Below are positions 8,205 through 16,993 of a stretch of DNA of 64,000 nt, piece after piece; within the stretch, counting starts at the first letter, position 1; each line of letters opens with the position of its first letter. The stretch covers positions 298,641 through 362,640 of the forward strand of contig NZ_FRDI01000003.1 of NCBI RefSeq assembly GCF_900143255.1, written 5' to 3'. The position numbers and the translations under genes were made by a program. The notes beneath the pieces are model-generated. The model was given only the letters and a program-made list of their open reading frames with translations. It did no database searches and was not told the origin of the DNA. The DNA comes from Desulfovibrio litoralis DSM 11393 (GTDB taxonomy: Bacteria; Desulfobacterota; Desulfovibrionia; Desulfovibrionales; Desulfovibrionaceae).

Positions 8205-9383
8205 TTAATGTTTCGCATGGAGATTATCAAGAGCTTTATAATATATTATCAAAGTCGTATTTAAAAAAGATTCCATGCTCAACTTTTTAATTATGATTTC
8301 TTCAGCTTCTTTAATTTGAGTTAAAAACTGTTTATTTTCCATACTTTTTTGAATTAATTCCGCCAGCTTTTCAATATTATTCGGAGGAATCAACGCCGAA
8401 TGAGGAAAAATATCCGGCATAACCCCAACAGTTGTTCCAATTGTCGGAATTCCAACCGACATCAACTCTAAAGCGGCTCTGGCTATTGTTTCTGACCACA
8501 AAGAAGGTACAACGCCAAGATCAAGAGCTTGAAGATATTCATTAATCTTATCTACCTTGCCTGTAATAATTACGCTTTCTTCCAAAGCCTCTTCTTTAAT
8601 CCAAGCTCTGACTTCTTCTTCTTTTAATGTAGTGCTAAAACCCAATAAAAGCAATTTAACTTGTTTAAGACCTTTTTTATGTAAAAGCGAAACGGCCTTA
8701 ATTAATTCTTTTTGTCCTTTAACCAAGTCAAAACGCCCCAATAAGCCAAGTACAAAATCGCTGTTTTTATATCCCAAACGCCTGCGTATTTCTTCTCTAT
8801 ATTCAAGAGCGGGATAAAATTTTGAATTGTCTACTCCGCCAAAAATTGTATATAAATTTTCAGGACTTACTTTTATTTCTTTCAAAAAGTGCGTTGCCAT
8901 ATATTGATTGGTCGCAATCACGGCATCACTAACCCGCACGTGCAAAATACGATTAATCCAATTATTTTTAGGCAAACGTTGATCACCACGAGTACGAATC
9001 AAAACGAAGCTGTTCAAGATTTTTTTTAACAAACCAAATAGAACAAACCCCTCTCCTCTATGACAATTAATCACATCAGGTTGAAAAGTTTGAATAAGTT
9101 TTTTTAAACGAAAAAATGTTGAAAATATTTTAAACGGATTAGAGCTGTTTAAATCAAGACTAATTGGTTTAAGACCAAACTTTTCGGCTTGCCTAAAACT
9201 ATCGGTATCTTTTAAACCGATTACCAAAACATCATGCCCAGCTTCTTTCAAAAGTTTTGACAAAAAAAGAGCGTACCATGCCGTTGCATTAAACCAACGC
9301 ACATTAACAACCTGAATAATTTTCAGTTTTTTTTCGCCACTTAAATCAGGATTGGCATTCATGGAAAATTGAATATTCTGCAT
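8205..9383 (-). CDS. Family 4 glycosyltransferase
   Basis: Predicted retaining GT-B glycosyltransferase acting at the cytoplasmic face of the inner membrane in surface-glycan or LPS assembly. The N-terminal acceptor half begins KLKIIQVVNVRWFNATAWYA. The C-terminal half has LGLLGRFDLVKGQKELIKAV and the donor-site E-x7-E motif in SETIARAALELMSVG, followed by IGTTVGVMPDIF. 392 residues is normal. Donor and acceptor cannot be inferred. The start at 9383 has no good ribosome site, and an ATG seven codons in (9362) is the alternative. It is a single gene flanked by a repeat and by the nfnB terminator. Confidence 0.85.
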   Translation of the reverse strand: MQNIQFSMNANPDLSGEKKLKIIQVVNVRWFNATAWYALFLSKLLKEAGHDVLVIGLKDTDSFRQAEKFGLKPISLDLNSSNPFKIFSTFFRLKKLIQTFQPDVINCHRGEGFVLFGLLKKILNSFVLIRTRGDQRLPKNNWINRILHVRVSDAVIATNQYMATHFLKEIKVSPENLYTIFGGVDNSKFYPALEYREEIRRRLGYKNSDFVLGLLGRFDLVKGQKELIKAVSLLHKKGLKQVKLLLLGFSTTLKEEEVRAWIKEEALEESVIITGKVDKINEYLQALDLGVVPSLWSETIARAALELMSVGIPTIGTTVGVMPDIFPHSALIPPNNIEKLAELIQKSMENKQFLTQIKEAEEIIIKKLSMESFLNTTLIIYYKALDNLHAKH

Positions 9384-9394
9384 ATGTTATCAAA

Positions 9395-9435
9395 AATATA
9401 TAATAAAAGCAGGGAGGGAATTAAGCCCCTCCCTG
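9395..9435 (-). terminator. Rho-independent terminator of nfnAB
   Basis: Nine-bp perfect stem CAGGGAGGG (9410-9418) / CCCTCCCTG (9427-9435), followed on the minus strand by CTTTTATTATATATTTTT. It lies about 33 bp past the nfnB stop. Confidence 0.92.
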
Positions 9436-9467
9436 TAAATAATTCAAGTAAAAAACTCAAAAAAGCT

Positions 9468-10907
9468 TTATAATGCTTCTTTTCCGATCAAGCGCGTAGC
9501 AATTTCTCTTGCTGCCAAGCGTCCCGCTCCCATAGCCAAGATAACCGTCGCCGCACCCGTAACGATATCACCACCGGCAAACACGTTAGGGATTGAGGTT
9601 TCGTTAGTTTCCGGATTTACTTCAATATATCCGCGTTTATTGAGCTTTAAGTCATGAGTCGCTTCAAGTAAAATCGGATTAGGACGAGTTCCAACAGCAA
9701 TAATCGCTAAATCAGTTTTCAAAGTAAAAGTCTCACCCTCAACAGGCACGGGAGAACGTCTACCCGAAGCATCAGGCTCACCGAGTTGCATTTTTTGTAT
9801 TTCAACCGCCGCAAGCCTATGGTTTTCATCTCCAATAAACTTTATCGGAGCTGATAAAAGCTTTAACTCTATACCCTCTTCAATGGCGTGTTCTAACTCT
9901 TCATGTCTGGCAGGAATTTCTTTTTCCGTTCTGCGATAAACGATATAAACGTTTTCGGCACCAAGACGTTTAGCGGTTCTGGCGGCGTCCATAGCTACGT
10001 TTCCCGCCCCGTAAACAGTTACGTTTTTACCGCGTAAAGTTGGCGTATCATAAAGCGGAAACTCATAAGCACGTCCAAGGTTAACCCTTGTCAAATATTC
10101 ATTGGCTGAAAAAACGCCACTCAAGTTTTCACCGGGAATATTTAAAAAGCCGGGTAAACCTGCACCAACACCGATATAAACAGCTTTATAGCCTTGTTTA
10201 AATAAATCTTCGATATCAAAAGAACGCCCGCCAACATAGTTGGTTACAAAATCAACACCAAGGGCTTTTAATGCCGAAACTTCAGGGCCAACAACCTTTT
10301 CTTTAGGCAAACGAAACTCAGGAATTCCATAAACTAAAACTCCTCCTGTTTCATGTAAGGCTTCAAAAACCGTAACTTTTATTCCACGACTGGCTAAAAA
10401 ACCGGCAACGGTCAAACTTGAAGGACCACTTCCGATACAAGCAACCTTTAAATTTTCGTCGGTTAACCTACAAGCATTACTGGCATCAACCAATTCACAG
10501 GCATTTTCTCCACGAATCGCCATATCACCGACAAAACGCTCTAACCGCCCGATAGCAACAGGTTCTTTTTTGGCGTTTAAAATACAAGAACCTTCACATT
10601 GGTTTTCCTGAGGGCAAACACGCCCGCAAATAGCCGGTAAACTATTGGTACTTTTTATAATTTTATAAGCTTGGGCAAAGTTTCCTTTGGCAAGTTCAGC
10701 AATAAATTGCGGAATAGGAACTTCAACGGGACAACCTTTTACACAACCGGCTTTTTTACACTGTAAACAACGTTTAGCTTCGTATAGTGCTTCTTCAACT
10801 GTGTATCCGAGTGCCACTTCATCAAAATTTTTTACTCTTTGAGCCGCCGGCTGACAAGGCATTTCAGCTCGTGGCAACACAGCTTTTTTAGGTTTTGCAT
10901 CAGCCAT
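9468..10907 (-). CDS. nfnB: NfnB-type large subunit, ferredoxin:NADP oxidoreductase (GltD-like)
   Basis: Large subunit of the flavin-bifurcating NADH-dependent reduced ferredoxin:NADP oxidoreductase, balancing NADH, NADPH and ferredoxin in anaerobes. The N-terminal region has the [4Fe-4S] cysteines CLQCKKAGCVKGCP and a second set CGRVCPQENQCEGSC. Two dinucleotide folds follow (IGSGPSSLTVAGFLASRG and VYGAGNVAMDAARTAKRLG), and the C-terminal FAD motif is VFAGGDIVTGAATVI. The start chosen is the ATG at 10907 (MADAKPKK), which overlaps the nfnA stop by 8 bp; an in-frame ATG at 10967 lies well inside nfnA. GltD-type glutamate synthase small subunit is the alternative, but pairing with the FNR-like nfnA argues for Nfn or sulfide-dehydrogenase type. 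Confidence 0.9.
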   Translation of the reverse strand: MADAKPKKAVLPRAEMPCQPAAQRVKNFDEVALGYTVEEALYEAKRCLQCKKAGCVKGCPVEVPIPQFIAELAKGNFAQAYKIIKSTNSLPAICGRVCPQENQCEGSCILNAKKEPVAIGRLERFVGDMAIRGENACELVDASNACRLTDENLKVACIGSGPSSLTVAGFLASRGIKVTVFEALHETGGVLVYGIPEFRLPKEKVVGPEVSALKALGVDFVTNYVGGRSFDIEDLFKQGYKAVYIGVGAGLPGFLNIPGENLSGVFSANEYLTRVNLGRAYEFPLYDTPTLRGKNVTVYGAGNVAMDAARTAKRLGAENVYIVYRRTEKEIPARHEELEHAIEEGIELKLLSAPIKFIGDENHRLAAVEIQKMQLGEPDASGRRSPVPVEGETFTLKTDLAIIAVGTRPNPILLEATHDLKLNKRGYIEVNPETNETSIPNVFAGGDIVTGAATVILAMGAGRLAAREIATRLIGKEAL

Positions 10908-11742
10908 TGTTACACCTACACTTATATTCTTCAAAAGAAAGGGTTTCTTGTTCTTTAAAAGCTCCAAGCCTCTGTCTTAACTGATTAAAGTCAACTAAAT
11001 GACCATCAAATTCAGGTCCGTCAACACAAGCAAATTTGGTTTTTCCGTCAACTTCAACACGGCACGCACCGCACATACCAATTCCGTCAACCATAATTGG
11101 GTTCAAACTAACTGTTGTTTTTACGTCAAAAGGACGAGTGCAATCAGCCACAGCTTGCATCATCGGAACAGGACCGATAGCAACGACTTCGGCTACGTTT
11201 TTGTCTTGTTCCAGTCTAGCTTTTAAAATATCCGTAACCAAACCTTGAACGCCCATACTGCCGTCATTTGTGCAAACTAACACTTCGGGACAAAAAGCAG
11301 ACAATTCGTCATAAAAAAGCAATAGGTCTTTGCTTCTTGCACCAATAATGGCAACAACGTGGTTTCCGGCGGCATGATGCCCTTTGGCGATATGGTGCAT
11401 GGCGGCAATACCCGTTCCACCACCGACACAAACGACAGTTCCACATTTTTCAATATGGGTTGGTTTTCCTAAAGGGCCACAAACGTCCATGATTGAATCA
11501 CCTTCATTCAAGGAGTACAGTAACGCACTGCTTTTACCCATTATTAAAAATACCAAAACAATAGTGCCGTTTTCCTGGTCAACATCGGCAATAGTAAGAG
11601 GAAAACGCTCACCGTTTTCAGAAACTCTTAAAATAACAAAGTTTCCCGGTTTTGCTTTTGAAGCCACATGGGGTGCTTCTATAACCATCTTACAGGTTTG
11701 ACCTTCTATAAGTATGGTTTTTTGTTTTATCAGGTAGGGCAT
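10900..11742 (-). CDS. nfnA: NfnA-type small subunit, ferredoxin-NADP reductase
   Basis: FAD- and [2Fe-2S]-containing subunit that handles NAD(H) in the NfnAB complex. It shows an FAD-binding barrel (RFPLTIADVD), GKSSALLYSLNEGD, GPLGKPT, and the nucleotide-binding VCVGGGTGIAAMHHIAKG. The C-terminal iron-sulfur motif is GIGMCGACRVEVDGKTKFAC. 280 residues matches NfnA/SudB/HydG-type proteins. It is directly coupled to nfnB through an 8-bp overlap. An upstream gap of 250 bp probably holds the promoter. The related dihydroorotate dehydrogenase electron-transfer subunit (PyrK) is the alternative but does not fit the partner gene. Confidence 0.9.
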   Translation of the reverse strand: MPYLIKQKTILIEGQTCKMVIEAPHVASKAKPGNFVILRVSENGERFPLTIADVDQENGTIVLVFLIMGKSSALLYSLNEGDSIMDVCGPLGKPTHIEKCGTVVCVGGGTGIAAMHHIAKGHHAAGNHVVAIIGARSKDLLLFYDELSAFCPEVLVCTNDGSMGVQGLVTDILKARLEQDKNVAEVVAIGPVPMMQAVADCTRPFDVKTTVSLNPIMVDGIGMCGACRVEVDGKTKFACVDGPEFDGHLVDFNQLRQRLGAFKEQETLSFEEYKCRCNNG

Positions 11743-11992
11743 AAAAACTCCTTCTTACGGGCGGCGCAAAAATGCTTTGCCACAATTTTAAACGAATACC
11801 TAATCAGTTATATATTTCAACTTATAACTTCTTAATTAAAATTGTCATATCTTTTATAATGACTCTATCAGAGAATAATAATGTTTTTTCAATGTAGCAT
11901 TTTATTCAAACGATTGAAAGTATTTGAGGCTCGTTTTTTTATTTTTTTTATAACCAACCAACTAAATTAAACAATAAGATAAGTGCAAAGAT

Positions 11993-12904
11993 TTACGGCT
12001 TAACCGAAAGCATTGAAGTTTTTGCAACCACAGCGATATCGACAGCTTTTACCCCCGCTTCCAACAAAGCCTTTGCAGAATGTTCCAACGTCGTTCCGGT
12101 TGTAAAAATATCATCAACCAACAAAACAGTTAAGCCTTGAAAATTATTGATAAACTTCTTAGAAGTCAAAGTCCCTGCCTGAATTGAACCCACAAGGTTA
12201 AGCCTGCGTTGTTTTTGGCTTAAGCCTGCTTGCGGGGTGGTAAAAACAATACGCTTTAAAGCCTTTTGTTCAACAGGAAGCTTAAAAAGTTTGCCAAGTT
12301 GTTTGGCAAGCTCTAAAGATTGATTAAAACCACGCTTTTGCAATCTTTTTGGGTGAAGAGGAACTGCGGTGATAAAGTCCCAATCAAATTTTTTATCGCC
12401 AAATTTATGTTGATGTTTTATTAAAACAGCTTCCGCCAACAACAACCCAACAAGATGTAACGCACTTAAATTATTTGAAAACTTTGCTGACAACAATAAG
12501 TTTCTAAGGGTTTTTGTATATTCACCATAACAATAAATATCTCGCCAACAAGTATTTTTTGTTATGCAATACAAACACTTATATTCTTCACCATCTGAAA
12601 ACATCGCATGTTCATTATTAAAAAAAGGCAAAAAACAACTAGCACAGTTCTTTTTTGCATCATACTTTTCAGGTTTAATATTTTTTTCAGTCAAACACCA
12701 ATCGCTACCATTCAGTTCATATTCAAAAAAATCATGAAAACAAGGTAGCAAGCTTCGACACAAATCACATAACGCCAAATCAAAAGCAACACCCTTCAAG
12801 AAAAAATGCTGTACTTTTGAAGGTTCACCGCAACAAAGACAACGCCGTTCCCCCAAACCCACAGCACTTAAACATTGCAGAACAAACCGTTTACTCAACA
12901 ACAT
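11993..12904 (-). CDS. comF: ComF-family phosphoribosyltransferase
   Basis: Related to the cytoplasmic DNA-uptake/transformation protein ComF and GntX; the biochemical role in non-competent bacteria is unclear. Two N-terminal cysteine pairs (CLCCGEPS at residues about 22-29, LCDLC) and a second CASC/CLYC ribbon suggest zinc binding. Then come the PRTase body (FITAVPLHPKRLQKRGFNQS, AGLSQKQRRLNL) and the PRPP-binding loop VLLVDDIFTTGTT. At 303 residues it is longer than B. subtilis ComF, mainly in the cysteine-rich N-terminal half. Its ATG overlaps the upstream flavoprotein stop codon, so the two are translationally coupled. Confidence 0.9.
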   Translation of the reverse strand: MLLSKRFVLQCLSAVGLGERRCLCCGEPSKVQHFFLKGVAFDLALCDLCRSLLPCFHDFFEYELNGSDWCLTEKNIKPEKYDAKKNCASCFLPFFNNEHAMFSDGEEYKCLYCITKNTCWRDIYCYGEYTKTLRNLLLSAKFSNNLSALHLVGLLLAEAVLIKHQHKFGDKKFDWDFITAVPLHPKRLQKRGFNQSLELAKQLGKLFKLPVEQKALKRIVFTTPQAGLSQKQRRLNLVGSIQAGTLTSKKFINNFQGLTVLLVDDIFTTGTTLEHSAKALLEAGVKAVDIAVVAKTSMLSVKP

Positions 12905-13638
12905 TACAAAAGCGTTTCAAGAGAAAATTGTTCTGCCCCAAACTCCGCATACTGTTTAATATTCGCCAAAGCCTCGGGGTTATTTTTTAAAGCATTTTTC
13001 GCGTCTAACCCCTTTAACAACAAAGGAGTTTGCAACTCAAAGTTAAATATATCCAAAAAATATTTTAAGCTAACTAAAGCCCCTTCAAACAAACGCAACC
13101 CTTGAGGGCGAGCGGCGATTAAAATTAAATATGCCAAACGCTTGGGCGGTAAAGTCGCAAATCTTTCATGCCCTTGCAATTTACGATTCCACCAATATTG
13201 ACTGCGATCAATCAAAGATTTAAACAAAGCGGGAACATGATAAAAATATATTGGCGAACAAATCAACAAAGCCGGAACAGAAAAAAGCTTATCAAATAAA
13301 AAATTGGCGTTGTCTTCGCTATCGGCTAAATAATTAGCTCTATTTTCAAACGCTAAAATATTTTTTTCAGACTCAAGGGTTTCAACAGGTTTTGACCGAT
13401 CCAAAATACAAGGCAAATTATTTTTTTGATCACAACGACCACAAGAAACACAAGCTTTAACAGGAAAAGAACGCAACGCCAAAAAGTCCATGTGCTTCTG
13501 TTTTTGATTAAAAAACTGCATGAAATATTCAGCGGCAAAATCTGAATTTCCCAATTTTCTTGGACTAACAGAAATGCCTAAAGCTAAATTTGTTAAAGCA
13601 TTATTTTGCAAAGATACGGCTGATATGGAAGAATTCAT
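12904..13638 (-). CDS. NADPH-dependent FMN reductase / iron-sulfur flavoprotein-like
   Basis: Flavodoxin-fold protein. The opening ALGISVSPRKLGNSDFAAEY is the FMN phosphate loop region. A cysteine cluster CVSCGRCDQKNNLPC (about residues 82-96) resembles the compact [4Fe-4S]-binding motif of archaeal-type iron-sulfur flavoproteins. The stretch LICSPIYFYHVPALFKSLIDRS is the classic FMN-reductase flavin loop. 244 residues. Likely a cytoplasmic redox enzyme of unknown substrate. It is coupled to comF by a one-base stop/start overlap. Confidence 0.8.
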   Translation of the reverse strand: MNSSISAVSLQNNALTNLALGISVSPRKLGNSDFAAEYFMQFFNQKQKHMDFLALRSFPVKACVSCGRCDQKNNLPCILDRSKPVETLESEKNILAFENRANYLADSEDNANFLFDKLFSVPALLICSPIYFYHVPALFKSLIDRSQYWWNRKLQGHERFATLPPKRLAYLILIAARPQGLRLFEGALVSLKYFLDIFNFELQTPLLLKGLDAKNALKNNPEALANIKQYAEFGAEQFSLETLL

Positions 13639-13678
13639 TTTCTTTTCCTAGTCGCAATATTACAGACAAACTTTAAGA

Positions 13679-14551
13679 CTACTGCACAATAATTCCGGCA
13701 TAACCGACAACGCTGTCCATAGTTGCACCAAAACTGCTTCCTGTTTCGCCCGAGTTTGTATAAGCCACCTTATACGCTTTAGACGCTCCAAGTTCCAGAG
13801 CGGCAAAAAGACCAAGCACGGCAGGGGCAACTCCGCACATACTTATTTTTTCACGATTTACCACATCAAACAAGCCCTTAGGATCGAGAGACAAAACTTC
13901 GTTTAATGCCAAACTATCAAGGCGACTGGCTTCTTTGGCGGAAACATAATGGCTCATATCAGAGCTTACAATCAAGGAAACAGGGGAAGAGTGTTGAGCA
14001 TTATACTTTTTAATAAGTTTTCCAAGACCTTGCCCGGCTTTTTTTAAGGTTTCAAAATCAACACTCGCCACACAAATAGGAACAATATGAGGGGGAATGC
14101 AAATGCCTTTATCTTGAATACACAATTTTTCTTGAATAAAAGGCAAGGTTACTTCTAAAGAATGTTCTCCCAAATGAGCCTCAGTATCAGCAACAAAACC
14201 CAGCTTTGCATCAATAATGGCTTTAGCCAAAGAAGAATTAACGGGAACCGCCCCTAAAGGGCTAAGCCATTCTCCGCCGGGCCAAACCGATAAAGCCTCA
14301 CCTCGTCCGGTATGGTTTGGTCCGAGTAAAATACAATTTTTTTCTAAATGTGCCGTACCCAAAGTTGCTCCGGCGACAACTCCGGAAAACAGATAACCGG
14401 CGTGAGGAATTATCGTCATCAAGCTTGGTTTTTCAGGAATAACAACACCACTTTTAACTTCTAAAAATCTTTTTACAACCCCGCCTAATTCTTGAGCATT
14501 ATCAGGATAAAAACGTCCGCTGACTATAGGTTTGCGAGATAAATTTTGCAT
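13679..14551 (-). CDS. amrB: AmmeMemoRadiSam system protein B (MEMO1 family)
   Basis: MEMO1-family protein with a dioxygenase-like metal-binding fold. Family members co-occur with an AMMECR1 protein and a radical SAM enzyme in anaerobes and are suspected to work in an uncharacterised modification. It opens with the hallmark KPIVSGRFYPDNAQELGG. IIPHAGYLFSGVVAGA supplies the first conserved His and LLGPNHTGRG the second, with EHSLEVTLPFI and VSSDMSHY also conserved. At 290 residues it is family length. A strong GGGAGGC ribosome site precedes the ATG. The radical SAM and AMMECR1 partners are not next to it in this window. Confidence 0.88.
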   Translation of the reverse strand: MQNLSRKPIVSGRFYPDNAQELGGVVKRFLEVKSGVVIPEKPSLMTIIPHAGYLFSGVVAGATLGTAHLEKNCILLGPNHTGRGEALSVWPGGEWLSPLGAVPVNSSLAKAIIDAKLGFVADTEAHLGEHSLEVTLPFIQEKLCIQDKGICIPPHIVPICVASVDFETLKKAGQGLGKLIKKYNAQHSSPVSLIVSSDMSHYVSAKEASRLDSLALNEVLSLDPKGLFDVVNREKISMCGVAPAVLGLFAALELGASKAYKVAYTNSGETGSSFGATMDSVVGYAGIIVQ

Positions 14552-14613
14552 TTTGTTGCCTCCCTTTTAAATCACCAATAAAGAACCCTTGAAAAACTAG
14601 ATTTTACATTTTT

Positions 14614-15390
14614 TTAATCAAAATACTTATTTAATCTGTTAACCGAATTTATATATTTCTTCCAGTTAAAAATTTCAGGCTGTAATCTAGTACCTTGAGC
14701 TAATTTTTTTAAAAGTGGCTTAAAAAAAGCCAACTCGTTTTTCCATTTTACATCATTAACGGAAGGTAATTCCAAATGCCGTGAAGCATGAATATTTTTA
14801 TCAATTACCGAAATATGCACTTGCCTGACCCTGTTCGTCAAATGTTTTTCTGTTGTGATAAGCCTTATTAATTCTGTTTGATTATACGCAACGGCGTGTC
14901 CAAGATCAAAACAAATACCCAAATCAAATTCACAAATCAAATCGAACAGTTCAATAAGATCATTTTCTTCAGTGTTTTCAATCCAAAGTTCAGGTTTTAT
15001 AAAAACACTAAAATCTAAGTTTTGCCATAATTGTAAGAAACAACGAAGCTCACTTACTCCGCCTTCACCTTTAAACGGGTGTAAAACACAAGCTTTTGGA
15101 CGTAAAAAAGAGATTTTTTTTAACAACTCCAAACAATTTTCAAAAGCCATTTCAGCTTTATCAGGCAAATCAAAAGGCAAATGCACCTGCCACGAAAGAG
15201 GCAAGAGGGCTAAGCTTTGTGGAATATCTTTTTCTGTATACGCCAAAGACGAGTTCAATTCAAAAAAGCACAAAGATACTTCATCAACTTTATCGGCTAA
15301 AAACATTGAATTTTCAACTATACCACCGGGAATTACCCAAGACGGAGCCACTAAAACAAATTTTTCCCTAAACCCTTCAACGCTGTTCAA
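14614..15390 (-). CDS. cbiR: Cobamide-remodelling phosphodiesterase CbiR-like (TIM barrel)
   Basis: Predicted xylose-isomerase-like TIM-barrel hydrolase that cleaves the nucleotide loop of cobamides so that cells can swap the lower ligand. The protein opens FVLVAPSWVIPGGIVENSMFL and has paired motifs WQVHLPFDLP, ACVLHPFKGEGG, PELWIENTEEND, GICFDLGHAVAY and VRQVHISV. These His/Glu/Asp residues would be the metal ligands of this superfamily. 258 residues. The start is TTG at 15390, supported by AGGA 7 bases upstream. I recognise the CbiR family by overall sequence memory rather than by one diagnostic motif; a generic AP-endonuclease-family-2 enzyme is the alternative. It lies between amrB and darP in a minus-strand run. 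Confidence 0.7.
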   Translation of the reverse strand: MNSVEGFREKFVLVAPSWVIPGGIVENSMFLADKVDEVSLCFFELNSSLAYTEKDIPQSLALLPLSWQVHLPFDLPDKAEMAFENCLELLKKISFLRPKACVLHPFKGEGGVSELRCFLQLWQNLDFSVFIKPELWIENTEENDLIELFDLICEFDLGICFDLGHAVAYNQTELIRLITTEKHLTNRVRQVHISVIDKNIHASRHLELPSVNDVKWKNELAFFKPLLKKLAQGTRLQPEIFNWKKYINSVNRLNKYFD

Positions 15391-15412
15391 ATCAAAATCC
15401 TAAATTAAAAAC

Positions 15413-15742
15413 TTAATCTTTAGCTATAAGTTCAGATATTTGAAGCATTTTATCCAAATCACAAAGGCGCATCATCTTACCAATATATTGCATATGCCTG
15501 CGTTTTGCCTCGTGAGTTTTAAGAGCACCAAGCTCAAGAAGGGCATTATAAACGTCCAAATCCAACAATTCAAGAGCAACAAGCTCTTTGAGCCTTGCCC
15601 TGCCCTGCCCTGTTTTGGTTAGAGCAACGAGTCTTTCGCCAAGCTCTTGGATCGCTGTACTTTCTCGTTTTTTTTGAGAACGGCTTTTTTCTAAAATTTC
15701 ATCTTCTGGTTTTGGAAGTTTTGGAGCTGGTTTTTTACGCAT
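15413..15742 (-). CDS. darP: DarP/YjgA-family ribosome-associated protein (short form)
   Basis: DUF615 family protein associated with 50S subunit maturation. Visible family features are an N-terminal SRSQKKRESTAIQELGERLVAL (only part of the helix quoted) and the C-terminal signature KTHEAKRRHMQYIGKMMR (about residues 77-94). At 109 residues it is much shorter than the E. coli protein (about 180), lacking the C-terminal third, as is usual for deltaproteobacterial members. The very basic first 12 residues fit RNA contact. It is divergent from the 16.3-kb accessory patch. Confidence 0.8.
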   Translation of the reverse strand: MRKKPAPKLPKPEDEILEKSRSQKKRESTAIQELGERLVALTKTGQGRARLKELVALELLDLDVYNALLELGALKTHEAKRRHMQYIGKMMRLCDLDKMLQISELIAKD

Positions 15743-16301
15743 TTTTTACTCTTTGTTATATTTTGTTATTTTTTTAATCTAAAACTTTGTTTAGGCGAAG
15801 TCCAGTTTTTCAAAATAAAAATAATTTTTTAATTTATTCTATACAATTTAATGGGTTAGAAAAAGAACAAAAAAAACGCACTCTTACCCTTCTCTGCTTT
15901 TTGTTAATCAAAGTTGATTTAAGTTTATTTGAGTTGATTGTGGTTGAGGTGGTTATACCTAAAAGATATATATTGACACAAAGTAAATTTTAATCAATAT
16001 TAAACAGGTAAAAGTTATAATATCGAAGTATTATTAATGATAAAAACCTTATCGATATCTCGGTATATTAAAGACGCTGATTACACTTTTAAACAATATA
16101 CAACATGCTAAATGTTTTTTATACTATTTTAAAGATATATTGTTGACATTAAGTCGTGTTTAATGGTAGTGGTCAACATATCAACTATAGATTACTTTAT
16201 TTTAGCTTAAAAGTTAGAAAAAAAATAAAGATTTTTTAGATTTTTTTTAGCAAAAAGCTAAAATTAGTATTGCTTTTTGTTAATATTCAGGTCAATAAAG
16301 A
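15743..16301. other. AT-rich intergenic region between darP and the HTH gene
   Basis: 559 bp with no convincing gene. Short open frames present (for example 15787-15993) have low-complexity, hydrophobic translations and no ribosome site. Two TTGACA boxes occur, at about 15973 and 16143. The second overlaps the inverted repeat described at 16142-16177. Confidence 0.6.
16142..16177 (+). promoter_or_regulatory. Candidate operator: inverted repeat over a -35-like box
   Basis: GTTGAC (16142-16147) and GTCAAC (16172-16177) form inverted half-sites 24 bp apart, with a TTGACA -35-like hexamer at the left half-site, about 125 bp upstream of the HTH gene. A regulator of this patch, possibly the HTH protein itself, could bind here; this is inference from the spacing only. 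Confidence 0.3.
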
Positions 16302-16613
16302 ATGAAGAAGACAACCTATACCCTCAGCGAAGCTGCAACTTTATTAAGTTGCCATAAAGAGACCCTAAGAAGAGCAATAAAAGAAGGCTCTTTAAGGGCG
16401 GCTCGCTTAGGTAGAGGCTGGCGAATTTCTAAAGTTGATCTTACAGCATTTTGGAATGAACAAGGCGGAGGCGAACTTTTCCCCAAAGAAGAGTCTAATT
16501 CTGAATCAAACCAAGATAAAAAAGATATGCTTGATTCGGTCAAAAACAAAGAAAAACAAAACAAAGCCGCAAAGGCAAACGAGCCTATGCAGTTGACTCT
16601 TCCAACCAGTTAA
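16302..16613 (+). CDS. Excisionase/MerR-type helix-turn-helix protein
   Basis: Small DNA-binding protein. Residues 1-55 carry an excisionase-family HTH (YTLSEAATLLSCHKETLRRA, then GSLRAARLGRGWRISKVDL), followed by a charged, low-complexity tail (56-103) rich in Lys, Glu, Asn and Gln that ends MQLTLPTS. Such proteins act as recombination directionality factors or as small regulators; no integrase is nearby, so regulation seems more likely. The tail coding region is found again, decayed, at 16994-17200. Followed after 24 bp by a small unknown gene, so the two look like one transcript. Confidence 0.85.
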   Translation: MKKTTYTLSEAATLLSCHKETLRRAIKEGSLRAARLGRGWRISKVDLTAFWNEQGGGELFPKEESNSESNQDKKDMLDSVKNKEKQNKAAKANEPMQLTLPTS

Positions 16614-16637
16614 CAACCCCCAAACAGGTAGCGTAAA

Positions 16638-16931
16638 ATGAAACAGGTTTCCTTAAAAAACGAGTTCGGAGAAGAAGTCTGTTTTTGTGGAAGAATGATT
16701 TCAGAAAACGCACACTATGATGATGTTAGCGGTGTTCTTACCCGGAATTGCCTCTACGAAAAAGAAAATGGTGAATACGTTTACTTTATAGTAAGCGGTT
16801 CAGGAGAAGAAAAAAAGTCTCGTGTTTATACAATGCGTCGTGAAGGGGATAGTTTCATAATAAACAATGGTAGTTTAGAAATGTCCATAGATGACGACGT
16901 GTTATTGCAAAATGTATTATGCCAGCGATAA
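16638..16931 (+). CDS. Unknown small protein, paralogue A of a duplicated cassette
   Basis: I do not recognise the family. 97 residues, predicted cytoplasmic, with no signal peptide or membrane span. It opens MKQVSLKNEFGEEVCFCGRM and has a conserved middle YDDVSGVLTRNCLY plus a beta-rich stretch with INNGSLEM. It is clearly paralogous to the 17227-17589 protein: same start, same DVSGVLTR and IINNG motifs. It ends about 23 residues earlier than its paralogue, and the bases after its stop keep faint similarity to the paralogue's 3' end, suggesting a C-terminal truncation. The gene lies 24 bp after the HTH gene. Confidence 0.75.
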   Translation: MKQVSLKNEFGEEVCFCGRMISENAHYDDVSGVLTRNCLYEKENGEYVYFIVSGSGEEKKSRVYTMRREGDSFIINNGSLEMSIDDDVLLQNVLCQR

Positions 16932-16993
16932 AACATTAATAAAAACAAATTTCAACAAAAATATTAGAGAATACTCTTTAATAATAATTCAAG

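Noticed and set aside
10908-10967. Longer start for nfnB at 10967
   Set aside because: Twenty extra codons lie fully inside the nfnA coding region; the 8-bp overlap start at 10907 is the normal arrangement.
15787-15993. 68-codon open frame between darP and the HTH gene
   Set aside because: Hydrophobic, low-complexity translation, no ribosome site, no conserved pattern.
16302-16613. Prophage or integrative element suggested by the excisionase-type HTH
   Set aside because: No integrase, structural, or replication genes lie in the neighbourhood; the HTH alone does not indicate a phage.
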